Shown here: positions 1 to 8,723 of the stretch, piece after piece
Layout of the letters: every line of letters starts with the position of its first letter
How positions within the stretch are numbered: the first letter of the stretch is position 1
DNA from: JAQBQQ01 sp964633955
GTDB lineage: Bacteria > Patescibacteriota > Gracilibacteria > Peribacterales > Peribacteraceae
Direction of reading: 5' to 3'
DNA: 40,033 nt
NCBI GenBank assembly: GCA_964633955.1
Contig: CAZWIA010000006.1
Coordinates: forward strand, 1 to 40,033
Position numbers and translations under genes: made by a program
The notes under the pieces: model-generated
The model's database searches: none
What the model was told of the DNA's origin: nothing
What the model saw: the letters and a program-made list of their open reading frames with translations, nothing else

Positions 1-968
1 TCCTGTTCCAGCTGGTGCACTCTCACCGGTTCATGCTCGGGATACCGCTCTGGAATTTCCCCCTGCAGCGCTCGCGGCTGGCCGTGTTCGTCAATATAGA
101 GGTGGGAGTGCGCGCCCATGGTGGTGAGCAGGTCAATCGCACTGCGGTGGTTTGCGGGATCCTTGCACAACTGGTCGAACCCGCACCCCTCACCCGTCAC
201 CACTTTGGTAGCCGCCATGGCTTTCCAGAAAGCCACGCGCTGCTCCATGTCCCGCACGGCTTTTAGGGAAGGCAGTTCATGGAGCATAGGCTGCGCATCC
301 ACCACCAGGTTCACAATGCCCTGGCCCTTCTTGGCCTGCCGGGTCTGCTCACGCAGCGCTTCCAGCGCCTGCGGGTCCGCGGTGAAGAGGTACTGCGTCA
401 CGTGGTCCCGAGAGAGCGGCACGCCCTGAACTTCCGCCGCGCGCATGATGGCATCCACCGCCTGGTACTTCTCACTCTCCTCTTGCACCTGCTCTGCGCC
501 GGACTGGCCGGACCGACCGGCGGCGGCCGTCAGAGCCTGCTGGAGATGCAGAATCTCATCCGCCAGACGGCGGAGGGGTTCGGCCCGCTCATTGCGCCGC
601 TTGGCCCGTGCCGCCATGAACGCCTTCAAACGCGGCTCCAGATCTGCCTGGCCGCGATGTTCAATCATGTCCAGTGCCCAGTTCTGTAGCGCCATCTCCG
701 CGTCCGTGAGCGCCCTGTCCTCCGCCTCCAGATGCCGGATGGTTTCCAGGAAGGACTGGCGGAAGCGCACTACGCGATCAATCATCACACGATCAGCACG
801 CAGGATTGCCTCCAGCGCTCCGTTGCCCTCCACATGTCCGGCACGGGCCTGCTGCTGCTCAGCTACCAGCAGACCGATCGCCTGCCTCACGCTGCCTGCC
901 ATCTCCTCAAGCGGCGTGTCACGGTTACGGATACGCTCTTCCAGAGCATCCAGCTGCTCAAGCGGCAT
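1..968 (-). CDS. Uncharacterised helical protein, C-terminus beyond window
   Basis: The frame runs open from an ATG at 968 to the window edge, about 322 codons, so the C-terminus is missing. I do not recognise the family. The sequence is strongly helical and charged (early segment MPLEQLDALEERIR, then long Glu/Arg/Ala/Gln-rich stretches). A less helical part near the edge has a Cys pair (GEGCGFDQLC) and HSHLYIDEHGQPRAL. It lies 56 bases downstream of the lamin-tail gene on the same strand, so the two may be co-transcribed. The frame also stays open upstream through GTG 974 to TTG 1022, and the segment VYIIKLPPVI between them looks protein-like, so the true start may be upstream. An AAGGAG motif sits just before this segment but no standard start codon follows at normal spacing. 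A structural or scaffold role would be a guess. Confidence 0.6.
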   Translation of the reverse strand, partial: MPLEQLDALEERIRNRDTPLEEMAGSVRQAIGLLVAEQQQARAGHVEGNGALEAILRADRVMIDRVVRFRQSFLETIRHLEAEDRALTDAEMALQNWALDMIEHRGQADLEPRLKAFMAARAKRRNERAEPLRRLADEILHLQQALTAAAGRSGQSGAEQVQEESEKYQAVDAIMRAAEVQGVPLSRDHVTQYLFTADPQALEALREQTRQAKKGQGIVNLVVDAQPMLHELPSLKAVRDMEQRVAFWKAMAATKVVTGEGCGFDQLCKDPANHRSAIDLLTTMGAHSHLYIDEHGQPRALQGEIPERYPEHEPVRVHQLEQ

Positions 969-1024
969 GATCACTGGGGGAAGCTTGATAATGTAGACGG
1001 ACGTACTCCTTGCATCTGACAACT

Positions 1025-4000
1025 CTACAGTCCGCGGCGCACATGCCAGACCAGGGCAGCACCAAGACAGAGCACCATTGCCGTCGCGACCGGCCAGCCC
1101 GCGCCACTCTGCAAATCATCGCCGGATTCCCGGCTCTGGAGACGAGCGAGCAGGACAGACCCGCTATGACCGGCTGCACTGGAAGATTCCGGCAGGAGGT
1201 ACGTCCAGCGAGCCGCCTGACTGGAAATATTCTTTGGCCTAACGGCATACGAATAGTTTTCTTCTATGTCTATAAATAGCGTATTGTGAAGTTCTACTTT
1301 AGTATTCGCTATATCAGTCACCACCAGGTCCACCGCGTAGCTACCTGGCTGCAGACCCCGGCGCACGATCCCTTCCCAGCTCCCTGACTTCCGCTGCACA
1401 AGCGGCGCGCGGTACGCCAGTGCCGGAATGGTGAACCACGCTGCCTTGATGGGTCCGCTGCGCAGGTCAATCACCAGCCCCTTGGTCTTGGTCAGGTACC
1501 ACTTGGGCTTCAGCTGCTTCAACAGGTACGCCTGGTAGTCCAGGAGGATGCCGGTACCGGTGCTCGGCTGCTGCGGATCCCGTCCGCTCTGCACCTCAAA
1601 GCCGTCCGGCCAGCCGTCTCTGTCCCAGTCCGCATGAGCGGGATCTGTGCGGTAGAGGTATGCCTCCGCATCATCAAACAGTCCGTCACGGTCCGTATCC
1701 ACAGCGTCCTTCCCCCTTTTGAGGATGATACATCCGCCGGATCGACCGGGAGACGGCACATCAGTGAAGCATGTTATATCATCTGATTCTCTTACGAGGC
1801 TTTGAGAAGATCCAATATGTGAATACTTTATTTGGTCTACATTTCCATTTGGGTCCATCAAGGAGACAATATCTCCGTCATTGGAAAATGAGAGCCTGGT
1901 CTCTGAACTCCGCAGCACCAGATAACCGCCTGGAGGGATGACCAGTGAACTGTCGGCTTTCCATGGTTTGCTGCCCTTTCCAGGCTCGTCATCCAGCACC
2001 CAGCCGGCCAGGCTCTGGGGTTCACTTGAATTATTCCTGATCTCCACCCACTCCTGGTTCATCTGTCCCAGTGCAGCATCCATCTTCTTGCTTGGCGCGG
2101 GGTAGACCTCGCTCAGAACCAAGGTATTCCCATAACTCGGGCGCCGGAGGACGTAGGAACCGCTGCTCACGGGGCTTGCGATCTCCTGACCCTCTGCCTG
2201 CACCGCAACGTAGGCCCGCATGTGCGCATCTTCACTGAGCAGCAGGCTTCCGGATGACCGGATAAACGCGCCGGAGTTCACGGAGACATACAGAGCGCCA
2301 GGAACACTCGGCTTCAGCCGCACCAAGCCGCCGGTCATGGGTAGCAAACCGGGCTCAGGATGGAACCGCACGGCAGGCTCACCTTTATCCCTCAGCCGCC
2401 TGAGAGCCTTCACCTCCCGCTCGACCGTGATCGTTCTGACGAGCGTCTCATCCGCCCATAGGCCCACACGCGCTTCACGCGCCAGAGCTTCATACGCCAG
2501 CGCTGCCTGCTCCAGCGGTCCGTCAACGGCGCCGTCCGCCGTGACCAGGCCCAGGCGCAGGAACCGGAAGAAGAGCACCTCGCCGTCCGGTGCAAGGAGC
2601 ACCGGGATGAGCTGATTGGTATCATTTGATACCAAGAGTTGTTCATACTTTTTAGCATAATAATTATAATTCTGTATTTCATTGGATAGATATTCCATCC
2701 ACGAACCGCTGGCCGCCAGGCCGTAGAAGGTGACGGCCTCACGCTCACCCGGCATGAACACGCTGCGGTGGGACCGATAGGGAGTGACGAGGAGTTTCCC
2801 GTCATCAAGCACGCGGTGGATGTCCAGCGGGTGACGCTCCCCATCCAACCGTGAGCGGTACCGCGCGTCCTCCTGGGCATCGCGCCAGGTCACAAGCGTC
2901 ACCACTTGATGGTTGCGATCGAGCAGCTGCAGGATCCCGCGCTCATTTGGCAAGCTTAATCCGCTCTCTCGCTTCTTCAGCCAGCGGTACTCCCCGGGAG
3001 CCAGCTGCGTGAGATCCAGCTGGAAACTCCCCTTTCCCTCTGCACCCGTGATCATCCAGCCCGTGAAGTCGATCGTCCTCTCGCTCACGTTCCCGATCCC
3101 TAGGATCTCCGCATCTTCATCATCCGGACCCGCGGGATTGGGAAGCGCCACCAGGTCTACAGCCTGGCTCACAGTAGGGGAGAGCGGCTGCGGGAAGAGG
3201 TTAGGGGAGCCGGGAGAGGGGATGGGCGTCCACCGGAACACGCCGCTACCTGCTTCCGCGTACGTCCAGCCGCGCTTGGCGCCGTGGATCCAGAGATCCT
3301 GCAAAACCGATCGGCCGGAGGCCGTGAGCCAGGTACCGGTTGCCGTGCGAACCGCAGTTGGAGCCAGCAGCCGTACGCTGTCGCCCGTATCATTGACCGC
3401 AATGCCCGTCCGCGCACGATCCAGGAGCAGATACCCGTCAGGAACAATCGCCAAGCCATCCAACTTAAACGGCCGGCTGCCGCCGTCCTGGTCATCCAGC
3501 TGCCAACCGCAGAGGTTGATCTGCTCCGCTGCCTTGTTCCGCAACTCAATCCACTCTGCGCCGCCCGCAAGCGGAACCGGCAGCACCTCGCTCACCGTCA
3601 CACCCGAATCCGAAGAAGGACGGCACTGGGAAACGCCCGTCGCATTCGCCTTCTTGGCGGCCGCCTTCTTGCCGCCACCCGGCTCCGGAAAGACCTCAAT
3701 GCTCAGTGTTCGTTCTACTGTAGTACCACAGTAATCAGTGACCCTCGCCGTGACCGTCCGCACCCCCGGTTGCCGGACGGTGTGACTGGGCGGATTGCAG
3801 CTCTCCGCCTCCGCCCCATCCCCGTAGTCCACCCGGCACTGCGCGCCGTTGAGGGAGCCTGAGCCCGCTACGATCTGCAGGTTCAGCGTGACCTTCCCCT
3901 CCCCGCGGACGGTGCCGGATTGGAGCGTGAGCGCCGGATCGAGCGGCAGTGTGACGTTCGCTTGTCCAGGGCTGGGGGTACAGAAGGCCTGGAAACCACT

Positions 4001-5251
4001 GCCGGTCTGAGATGATCCGTAACTGATTCCCTCAGGCAGCGCCGGCACCTCGAGCGATTGGAGGACTGTTGCGCCGTAGCGGAGTTCCACCCGCTCTCCG
4101 CTATTGCGGATGGAAAGCCCCAGATCCTTCACTCTGAGGACGAGGAACGACCCGGATGCCAGCGTCTGACCGAGCGAGCCAAGGGCGGCTGACCGGTTTC
4201 CAATCCGGAGCGTGTACCCAGTGAGCGTCTCACTGCCCGTGCCGGTATTTCTGAGCTCCAGCCACTCCTCCGCATCCGGACCTGTTGGATCAGAAATGAG
4301 TTCATGGATTCTGATGAGGCCTTCCTGATGATGAATAGCTGAATCCGTACCTAGAGGATCCGGCGGCACGACCACGAGCGTGGCGCCTGAGGACGCGTGG
4401 CCAAGATCGTCGACCGAGATGAGCCGGAGCGCGTAGCCGCTCGCCGTGAGCACATCCAGTTCCAGCAAGCGCGCAGTTACGGGAAGGACTAATGTCGATG
4501 ATCCGCTCCGCGGCTCAATCACCATCCGCTGCTCAGCCAAATCGAGCGAGGCACTCGGTTGCCACTGCACACGCAGGCGTACGCCCGTACCAGACCGTTC
4601 GGCACTCGCCTGAAACCCGGTCGCCTCAAGCGGCGGCGTGGTGTCAGCCGTTTCCCCAGAACCGTTCGAGTAGCCTGGCGTGCCGTAGAGGCGCGCGCCG
4701 TCGTCAAAGCCCATGAACGTCTGCGCCGTCCGCCAAGCGGCCGCTTGATCCCCCAGACCGTACGGGAAGACCCGTTCCATGCTGGCGCGGCCCCAGGGCC
4801 GGTTCTGGTTGAGACCAGCCAGCGGCACGCCGGTTCCGTCGTCAGCCTGGTCGATGAGCGACCCGGTCCCGTCCCGTAGCCTCAGGAGGAGCCGGGCATT
4901 GGGTAGCGAGAGCCCGGTTGTGACTCTATCCGGCTCCCGGCTCAGGCGGGACAGACCAGCAGCGTAGTTGCTGATCAGGAAGTGCTGATCAGGGCCCAGC
5001 GTGGTCCCGGTCCCAAACTGTACGATCGTCTGTTCCTGGCCCTGGCCGTTCTGGGACGTGAGACGCCAGGTATCGATTGAGACACTCCCCGTCCCCGCGT
5101 TCCGGAGCTCCACCCACTCGTCGGCCGCACTCAGGTCGCTCCCGGACCAGAAGACCTCGCTGATCACCACCTGCGCCTGGCAGGCATCCGCTGGCACGCA
5201 GAGCAGAGCCCACAAGCAGGCAACCCGGTAGACGGCAGACCGGCACGGCAC
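1025..5251 (-). CDS. Secreted multi-domain lamin-tail-domain (LTD) surface protein
   Basis: A 1408-residue exported protein. An N-terminal signal peptide (about 1-26, ending near ADACQA) precedes repeated lamin-tail domains, recognised by the pattern ISEV...EWVELRN...G(W/Y)xL...G: roughly residues 27-150, 310-430, 545-660, a weaker copy near 690-790, and 1050-1180. A PKD-like segment (DYGDGAEAES) lies near 440-525. A region near 800-960 ending in AREARVGLWADE resembles a staphylococcal-nuclease-type domain. Near 1190-1235, DTDRDGLFDD and DWDRDGWPDG are calcium-binding thrombospondin-type-3-like repeats. The C-terminus is a single membrane helix followed by HVRRGL, so the protein is probably anchored with most domains outside. 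LTDs occur in bacterial surface proteins and secreted nucleases, so extracellular DNA binding or degradation is possible but inferred. The start is GTG at 5251, chosen because the signal peptide follows directly. Confidence 0.85.
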   Translation of the reverse strand: MPCRSAVYRVACLWALLCVPADACQAQVVISEVFWSGSDLSAADEWVELRNAGTGSVSIDTWRLTSQNGQGQEQTIVQFGTGTTLGPDQHFLISNYAAGLSRLSREPDRVTTGLSLPNARLLLRLRDGTGSLIDQADDGTGVPLAGLNQNRPWGRASMERVFPYGLGDQAAAWRTAQTFMGFDDGARLYGTPGYSNGSGETADTTPPLEATGFQASAERSGTGVRLRVQWQPSASLDLAEQRMVIEPRSGSSTLVLPVTARLLELDVLTASGYALRLISVDDLGHASSGATLVVVPPDPLGTDSAIHHQEGLIRIHELISDPTGPDAEEWLELRNTGTGSETLTGYTLRIGNRSAALGSLGQTLASGSFLVLRVKDLGLSIRNSGERVELRYGATVLQSLEVPALPEGISYGSSQTGSGFQAFCTPSPGQANVTLPLDPALTLQSGTVRGEGKVTLNLQIVAGSGSLNGAQCRVDYGDGAEAESCNPPSHTVRQPGVRTVTARVTDYCGTTVERTLSIEVFPEPGGGKKAAAKKANATGVSQCRPSSDSGVTVSEVLPVPLAGGAEWIELRNKAAEQINLCGWQLDDQDGGSRPFKLDGLAIVPDGYLLLDRARTGIAVNDTGDSVRLLAPTAVRTATGTWLTASGRSVLQDLWIHGAKRGWTYAEAGSGVFRWTPIPSPGSPNLFPQPLSPTVSQAVDLVALPNPAGPDDEDAEILGIGNVSERTIDFTGWMITGAEGKGSFQLDLTQLAPGEYRWLKKRESGLSLPNERGILQLLDRNHQVVTLVTWRDAQEDARYRSRLDGERHPLDIHRVLDDGKLLVTPYRSHRSVFMPGEREAVTFYGLAASGSWMEYLSNEIQNYNYYAKKYEQLLVSNDTNQLIPVLLAPDGEVLFFRFLRLGLVTADGAVDGPLEQAALAYEALAREARVGLWADETLVRTITVEREVKALRRLRDKGEPAVRFHPEPGLLPMTGGLVRLKPSVPGALYVSVNSGAFIRSSGSLLLSEDAHMRAYVAVQAEGQEIASPVSSGSYVLRRPSYGNTLVLSEVYPAPSKKMDAALGQMNQEWVEIRNNSSEPQSLAGWVLDDEPGKGSKPWKADSSLVIPPGGYLVLRSSETRLSFSNDGDIVSLMDPNGNVDQIKYSHIGSSQSLVRESDDITCFTDVPSPGRSGGCIILKRGKDAVDTDRDGLFDDAEAYLYRTDPAHADWDRDGWPDGFEVQSGRDPQQPSTGTGILLDYQAYLLKQLKPKWYLTKTKGLVIDLRSGPIKAAWFTIPALAYRAPLVQRKSGSWEGIVRRGLQPGSYAVDLVVTDIANTKVELHNTLFIDIEENYSYAVRPKNISSQAARWTYLLPESSSAAGHSGSVLLARLQSRESGDDLQSGAGWPVATAMVLCLGAALVWHVRRGL

Positions 5252-5607
5252 GGCAGAAGTACACTGGCGTCCAGGGATTTTCTGGAGAGGGGTGAATGCA
5301 GTTCGATCGCCAAAACAAGCACTCTGCGCGTCTCTCCGCCACGAACGGCGTTCCCCGCCGCCGCAGAACGCCCACCGGGAGATGGGGCACGGAACGGCTC
5401 ACGGAAGCGCTCATCAGGCAGGTCACCCATTGGTGGCACTTCCGGCTCGCCCCGGGCGGGTCCAGGCTGCTATACTCTCCGTGCGCGGGTACATCCCGCC
5501 CTCCCTGCTCCGCACCTCACCCACCATGATCGCACGCAGATCCGCAGGCATCCTGGCACGGCGCAAGTGACGGCGCGGGGGCTTCAACCCCTGACCCCTC
5601 ATGACCT
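5252..5607. other. Divergent intergenic region between LTD gene and rny
   Basis: No convincing gene is present. Open frames here on both strands are Arg/Pro/Ser-rich and look like GC-rich noise. The region must carry promoters for both flanking genes. The only one I can point to is the extended -10 for rny at 5468-5476. Confidence 0.5.
5468..5476 (+). promoter_or_regulatory. Extended -10 promoter candidate for rny
   Basis: TGC followed by TATACT forms an extended -10 element. No good -35 is visible in the GC-rich DNA upstream. A start near 5483 would give rny a leader of about 125 nt, unlike the many leaderless genes in this window. Confidence 0.45.
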
Positions 5608-7164
5608 ATGGAATACATCATCGTGCTGCTCGCCATCCTGGCCGGAGCGCTCCTGGGACTCTTGGCCGGCTGGTTCTGGTTCAGTAAAGGCAAGAAGATC
5701 TCCTCCGCCCTCCAGGCGCAGATCCTGGAACAGGAGCGCCAGCTGCAGAAGCTGGAGGGGAAATTGACGGAGACGGAAGGGAAGATCAAGACCGCCGAGG
5801 CGGAAGCCAAGGCCGCGGCCAAGGAAATCCTCACGGAGGCCAAGCTGCAGGCCACGGAAATGGAGGCCCGGCTTGAGAAGGAGCAGGGCCGGCTGGAGGA
5901 GAAGGAGAAGAGCCTGGATGCCAAGGTGAAGGAAGTGGAACGGCAGAAGCAATCCCTCACAGAACGCCAGCAGCAGGTGGAGGAGCTGAAGAGTGAACTC
6001 TCCGAGAGCGCCCGCAAACACCGGGAGGCTCTGGAACAGATTGCCGGGCTCAGCCAGGAGGAAGCAAAGAAGCAGCTGTGGGAGGAGATGGAGCGGGAGT
6101 TTGCCGCCTTCTACGCGGAGCAGCTGAAGCTGAAGCATGAGGAGATGGAGCAGGAATACGAGGATAAGGCCAAGAACCTGATGGCGGAGGCCATGCAGCG
6201 CTACGCGGCGGAAGTGGCCAGCGAATCCACGTCCACGGTGGTCCAGCTGCCATCGGACGACATGAAGGGCAAGATCATCGGCAAGGAGGGCCGCAACATC
6301 ATCGCGTTCGAGCAGGCGACCGGGGTGGACATCATCATCGACGACACCCCCGGCGCCATCATCATCTCCGGCTTTGACCTGGTGCGGCGGTACGTGGCCA
6401 AGCTGGCCATGGAGAAGCTCCTGCAGGACGGCCGCATCCAGCCGGCCCGCATTGAGGAGGTGGTGACCAAGGTGAAGGAGCAGGTAGGGAAGATGATGCT
6501 GGAGTTTGGCAAGCGCGCATGCGAGGAGCTGGGCATCACCGGCTACCCGGCGGACCTGCTCAAGATCATCGGCCGGCTCCGGTTCCGGACCTCCTACGGT
6601 CAGAACGTGCTCAAGCACTCCGTGGAGATGGCCAACCTTGGCCGCATGCTGGCGGAGGAGATTGGCGCGGATCCGCTCATCGTCATGGAGGGCTGCCTGC
6701 TGCATGACATTGGCAAGGCGCTGGATCACGAGGTGCCCGGCACCCACGTGGAGATTGGCGTGGAGATCTGCAAGCGCTTCAAAGTGCGGCCGGAGGTGAT
6801 CCACTGCGTGGCCGCGCACCATGAGGATATTCCCATCGCCAGTCCGGAGGCGTTTGTGGTGGCCGCCGCGGACGCCATCTCCGGCGCCCGGCCCGGCGCC
6901 CGGCGCGAATCCATCGAGGAGTACTTCAAGCGCCTGCGCGCGCTGGAGGACGTGGCCAAGGGCTTTGCGGGCGTTCAGAAGGCCTACGCCATCTCCGCCG
7001 GCCGGGAGATCCGCGTGTACGTGGATACCGACCGGGTGGATGACTTGCAGCAGCAGATGCTGGCCAAGGACATCGCCCGCAAGGTGGAGGCCGAGCTCAC
7101 CTACCCCGGCGTGATCAAGGTGAACGTGATCCGAGAACGGCGCATTGAAGAAATGGCAAAGTGA
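5608..7164 (+). CDS. rny: Ribonuclease Y
   Basis: RNase Y is the membrane-anchored endoribonuclease that starts mRNA decay in bacteria lacking RNase E. The 518-residue length is normal. Residues 1-22 form the membrane helix (MEYIIVLLAILAGALLG...), followed by a long charged coiled coil to about 200, a KH domain near 215-260 (GKIIGKEGRNIIAFEQ), and an HD domain with the metal-binding HDIGKALDHE near 355 and a downstream AAHHEDI. The C-terminus is VIRERRIEEMAK. No Shine-Dalgarno precedes the ATG. The gene is convergent with mutY. A second, diverged copy of the last 13 codons and stop lies 41 bases downstream (see 7206-7250). Confidence 0.97.
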   Translation: MEYIIVLLAILAGALLGLLAGWFWFSKGKKISSALQAQILEQERQLQKLEGKLTETEGKIKTAEAEAKAAAKEILTEAKLQATEMEARLEKEQGRLEEKEKSLDAKVKEVERQKQSLTERQQQVEELKSELSESARKHREALEQIAGLSQEEAKKQLWEEMEREFAAFYAEQLKLKHEEMEQEYEDKAKNLMAEAMQRYAAEVASESTSTVVQLPSDDMKGKIIGKEGRNIIAFEQATGVDIIIDDTPGAIIISGFDLVRRYVAKLAMEKLLQDGRIQPARIEEVVTKVKEQVGKMMLEFGKRACEELGITGYPADLLKIIGRLRFRTSYGQNVLKHSVEMANLGRMLAEEIGADPLIVMEGCLLHDIGKALDHEVPGTHVEIGVEICKRFKVRPEVIHCVAAHHEDIPIASPEAFVVAAADAISGARPGARRESIEEYFKRLRALEDVAKGFAGVQKAYAISAGREIRVYVDTDRVDDLQQQMLAKDIARKVEAELTYPGVIKVNVIRERRIEEMAK

Positions 7165-7179
7165 CCATTCCACCCCAAA

Positions 7180-7214
7180 GACGTTCATCCTGAGCTGGCC
7201 GAAGGATGAACGTC
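7180..7214. repeat. Inverted repeat of the TTCATCCTGAGC...GAAGGATGAA type
   Basis: GACGTTCATCCT (7180-7191) pairs perfectly with AGGATGAACGTC (7203-7214) around GAGCTGGCCGA. The core resembles the dispersed CTTCGACAAGCTCAGG-type palindromes seen here at 8747-8770, 21659-21690 and, degenerate, at 35614-35633. Its right arm overlaps the duplicated rny tail. It could also act as a bidirectional hairpin between the convergent rny and mutY. Confidence 0.7.
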
Positions 7215-7250
7215 ATCCGGCAGCGGAGGATCGAGGAGATGGCCAAATAG
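7206..7250 (+). pseudogene. Orphan diverged 3' end of rny
   Basis: After the real rny stop the DNA encodes NVIRQRRIEEMAK and TAG, against NVIRERRIEEMAK and TGA in the intact gene: 12 of 13 residues match. Almost every codon differs at its wobble base and even the stop codon differs. That is not a recent tandem duplication but the tail of a long-diverged rny allele. The likeliest explanations are replacement of the resident gene by a foreign allele that left the old 3' end, or integration of an element at the gene end that supplied a new tail. Confidence 0.75.
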
Positions 7251-7339
7251 GTCACGAGGTTACAACATCACAAGGTTACAAGGTTGGACTACCAACCTCG
7301 CGACACCGTAACCTCGTGACCTTGTAACCTTGCAACCTC
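7251..7339. repeat. Inverted pair of tandem octamer words (GGTTACAA type)
   Basis: The left arm (7251-7287) repeats words like AGGTTACA. The right arm (7292-7339) repeats the complement in 8-nt steps: ACCTCGTG, ACCTTGTA, ACCTTGCA, ACCTCAAT. The arms face each other with almost no loop and can form a long hairpin between convergent rny and mutY, overlapping the mutY stop by two bases. It belongs to the same class as the heptamer elements elsewhere in the window. Confidence 0.8.
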
Positions 7340-8339
7340 AATCCCTCAAGAAAAAACGCCTGCTGACACGGACAATGAACTCCTCCTTCTCCAGCTTCAG
7401 GAGGAGTCCCGCCAGCCACTCGCCATGCTCGTCCGGATTCCAATCGATGGCGATCTGGCGGCCGATGGATTCCGAGGTGAGACCGGACGGTGCGTCACGG
7501 AGACACTCGAGGATGCGGCCACGGAAGATCCGGTTCGGCACAAAGGTGGAACCGACCAGGCGGCCAGGTTCCATCCGTTTCACTGTGGTACCACGCGTTG
7601 CGACCGGCACACGGAAGGCGCTTTGGCAGATATCCTTCAGGGGACAGGCCGCGCATTTGGGCGACCGCTTGGTGCAGACCATCGACCCGAAATCCATCAA
7701 GGCGGCGTGCCACCCCTCACCCCCGTCCCCTCCCCCCAGGGGGGAGGGGTGGCCCGAAGGGCCGGGGAGAGGGCCGTTCAAGGCAATACGAAGAACCCGA
7801 TCCGCAATGGGCATCAGATCCCGATCCTTCACCGGAAACCTCCCGTCCGCCCGCTCCGGCCCCTCAAACACCCGGTGCAGGATCCGCCGGATATTGGTGT
7901 CTAAGCACGGCGTGGGGATCCCAAAGGCGAAGTTTCGGATGGCCGCCGCCGTGTAGGCACCGATCCCCTTGATACCGAGCAGTTCGGCCACCTCCCGAGG
8001 GAAAACGCCGCCGTGCTCGTTCTGAACTGTCCTACAGGCATCCCGCAGCCTAAGCGCCCGGCTGTTGTAGCCCATCCCCCGCCAGGCCAGGATAACTTCC
8101 GCATTGTTTGATTTTGCTAAATCTCCCAAGGTCGGGAACCGTTCGATGAACTTCTTGAACACAGTTTGTACTCTGGAAACCTGCGTCTGCTGCAGCATCA
8201 CCTCTGATACCAAGATCAGGTACGCCAGGTGGTTCACGTCCTTCCCCTTCAAATCCCGCCAGGGCAGCGTGCGCTTATGTCGATCGAACCACGCCCACAG
8301 CTTGTCGGCGAAGATCGAATAGGGGGCGGGGCGGGGCAT
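7338..8339 (-). CDS. mutY: A/G-specific adenine DNA glycosylase
   Basis: MutY removes adenine mispaired with 8-oxoguanine. The 333-residue product has LPWR near the N-terminus, the catalytic-domain motif SEVMLQQTQVSRV, the helix-hairpin-helix LLGIKGIGAYTAAAI, the catalytic-Asp motif CLDTNIRRIL, and the four-Cys iron-sulfur loop CTKRSPKCAACPLKDIC (spacing 6-2-5). Between LRIALNG and WHAALMDFGS, where the family normally runs straight into ALMD(F/L)G, about 21 extra Pro/Gly-rich residues are encoded by a palindromic DNA repeat (7711-7775). The C-terminal NUDIX-like domain of long MutY proteins is replaced by a short winged-helix-like tail. The gene is convergent with rny. No Shine-Dalgarno is visible. 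Confidence 0.93.
   Translation of the reverse strand: MPRPAPYSIFADKLWAWFDRHKRTLPWRDLKGKDVNHLAYLILVSEVMLQQTQVSRVQTVFKKFIERFPTLGDLAKSNNAEVILAWRGMGYNSRALRLRDACRTVQNEHGGVFPREVAELLGIKGIGAYTAAAIRNFAFGIPTPCLDTNIRRILHRVFEGPERADGRFPVKDRDLMPIADRVLRIALNGPLPGPSGHPSPLGGGDGGEGWHAALMDFGSMVCTKRSPKCAACPLKDICQSAFRVPVATRGTTVKRMEPGRLVGSTFVPNRIFRGRILECLRDAPSGLTSESIGRQIAIDWNPDEHGEWLAGLLLKLEKEEFIVRVSRRFFLRD
7711..7775. repeat. GC-rich palindromic repeat inserted in frame in mutY
   Basis: The plus strand reads CCCCTCCCCCC then GGGGGGAGGGG, followed by the small hairpin GGCCCGAAGGGCC and GGGGAGAGGG. Copies of the same family lie at 19905-19974 (intergenic) and 25263-25311 (inside rsmG). Here it encodes roughly residues 189-210 of MutY without breaking the frame. 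Confidence 0.8.
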
Positions 8340-8407
8340 GCGGAATGATTCTTACTGGCGATGCTGCAGCTCGCCAGGCTAGCATGCGGCAATGGCATCG
8401 ATAATCG

Positions 8408-8435
8408 TTGACAAAATTTTATAGATATTTATATT
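8408..8435 (+). promoter_or_regulatory. Consensus-like promoter placing transcription start at the ATG
   Basis: TTGACA (8408-8413), 16-nt spacer, TATATT (8430-8435). The expected start point is about 8442, the A of the start codon, so the mRNA should be leaderless. Surrounding DNA is AT-rich compared with the window. Confidence 0.75.
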
Positions 8436-8441
8436 AGATGT

Positions 8442-8723
8442 ATGAACATTCCTGACCACTCCCTATCCTCAGAGGAGGCAGATCACACTCCGCACGAGAC
8501 CAAAGACATGCCATCGGAAGATGACTTATTCCGTTTTGCGGCTTGGCTGTTGCCCAAAGACGAATGGCTTAAATTGGGCGAGCAGATCTTAGAGAATCCC
8601 GAAGCAATAAAACGAGTGGCTAGAATGCGGCGAGAGATTAAACAAGGTGACGAGCGCTTTCTGCAATGGATCATTGCGGGATGCCCAATCCCTCCGGCAG
8701 GAGCGACCCCGAATGATCGTTGA
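8442..8723 (+). CDS. Small hypothetical acidic/amphipathic protein
   Basis: A 93-residue product with a Ser/Glu/His-rich N-terminus and a helical body (DLFRFAAWLLPKDEWLKLGEQI, RVARMRREIKQGDERFLQWII). There is no signal peptide or membrane helix, and I do not recognise the family. A near-consensus promoter ends 6 nt before the ATG, which supports expression and this start over the ATG at 8438 in another frame. Codon use and GC are more relaxed than in tuf or rny, so recent acquisition is possible. Confidence 0.65.
   Translation: MNIPDHSLSSEEADHTPHETKDMPSEDDLFRFAAWLLPKDEWLKLGEQILENPEAIKRVARMRREIKQGDERFLQWIIAGCPIPPAGATPNDR

Noticed and set aside
1..1019. Several plus-strand frames at the left edge
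   Set aside because: They are Arg/Ser/Cys-rich and antisense to a clean minus-strand frame that runs off the window edge.
5599..7188. 529-codon open frame antisense to rny (and similar long antisense frames over tuf, the phosphorylase and pheS)
   Set aside because: The His/Leu-rich composition is the mirror of GC3-biased codons in the real genes; no motif or start signal supports it.
7251..7339. CRISPR array interpretation of the short tandem repeats
   Set aside because: Units are 7-9 nt without spacers, in facing arms; no cas genes are present. The PD-(D/E)XK protein at 31647 has Cas4-like cysteines but no array or cas neighbours.
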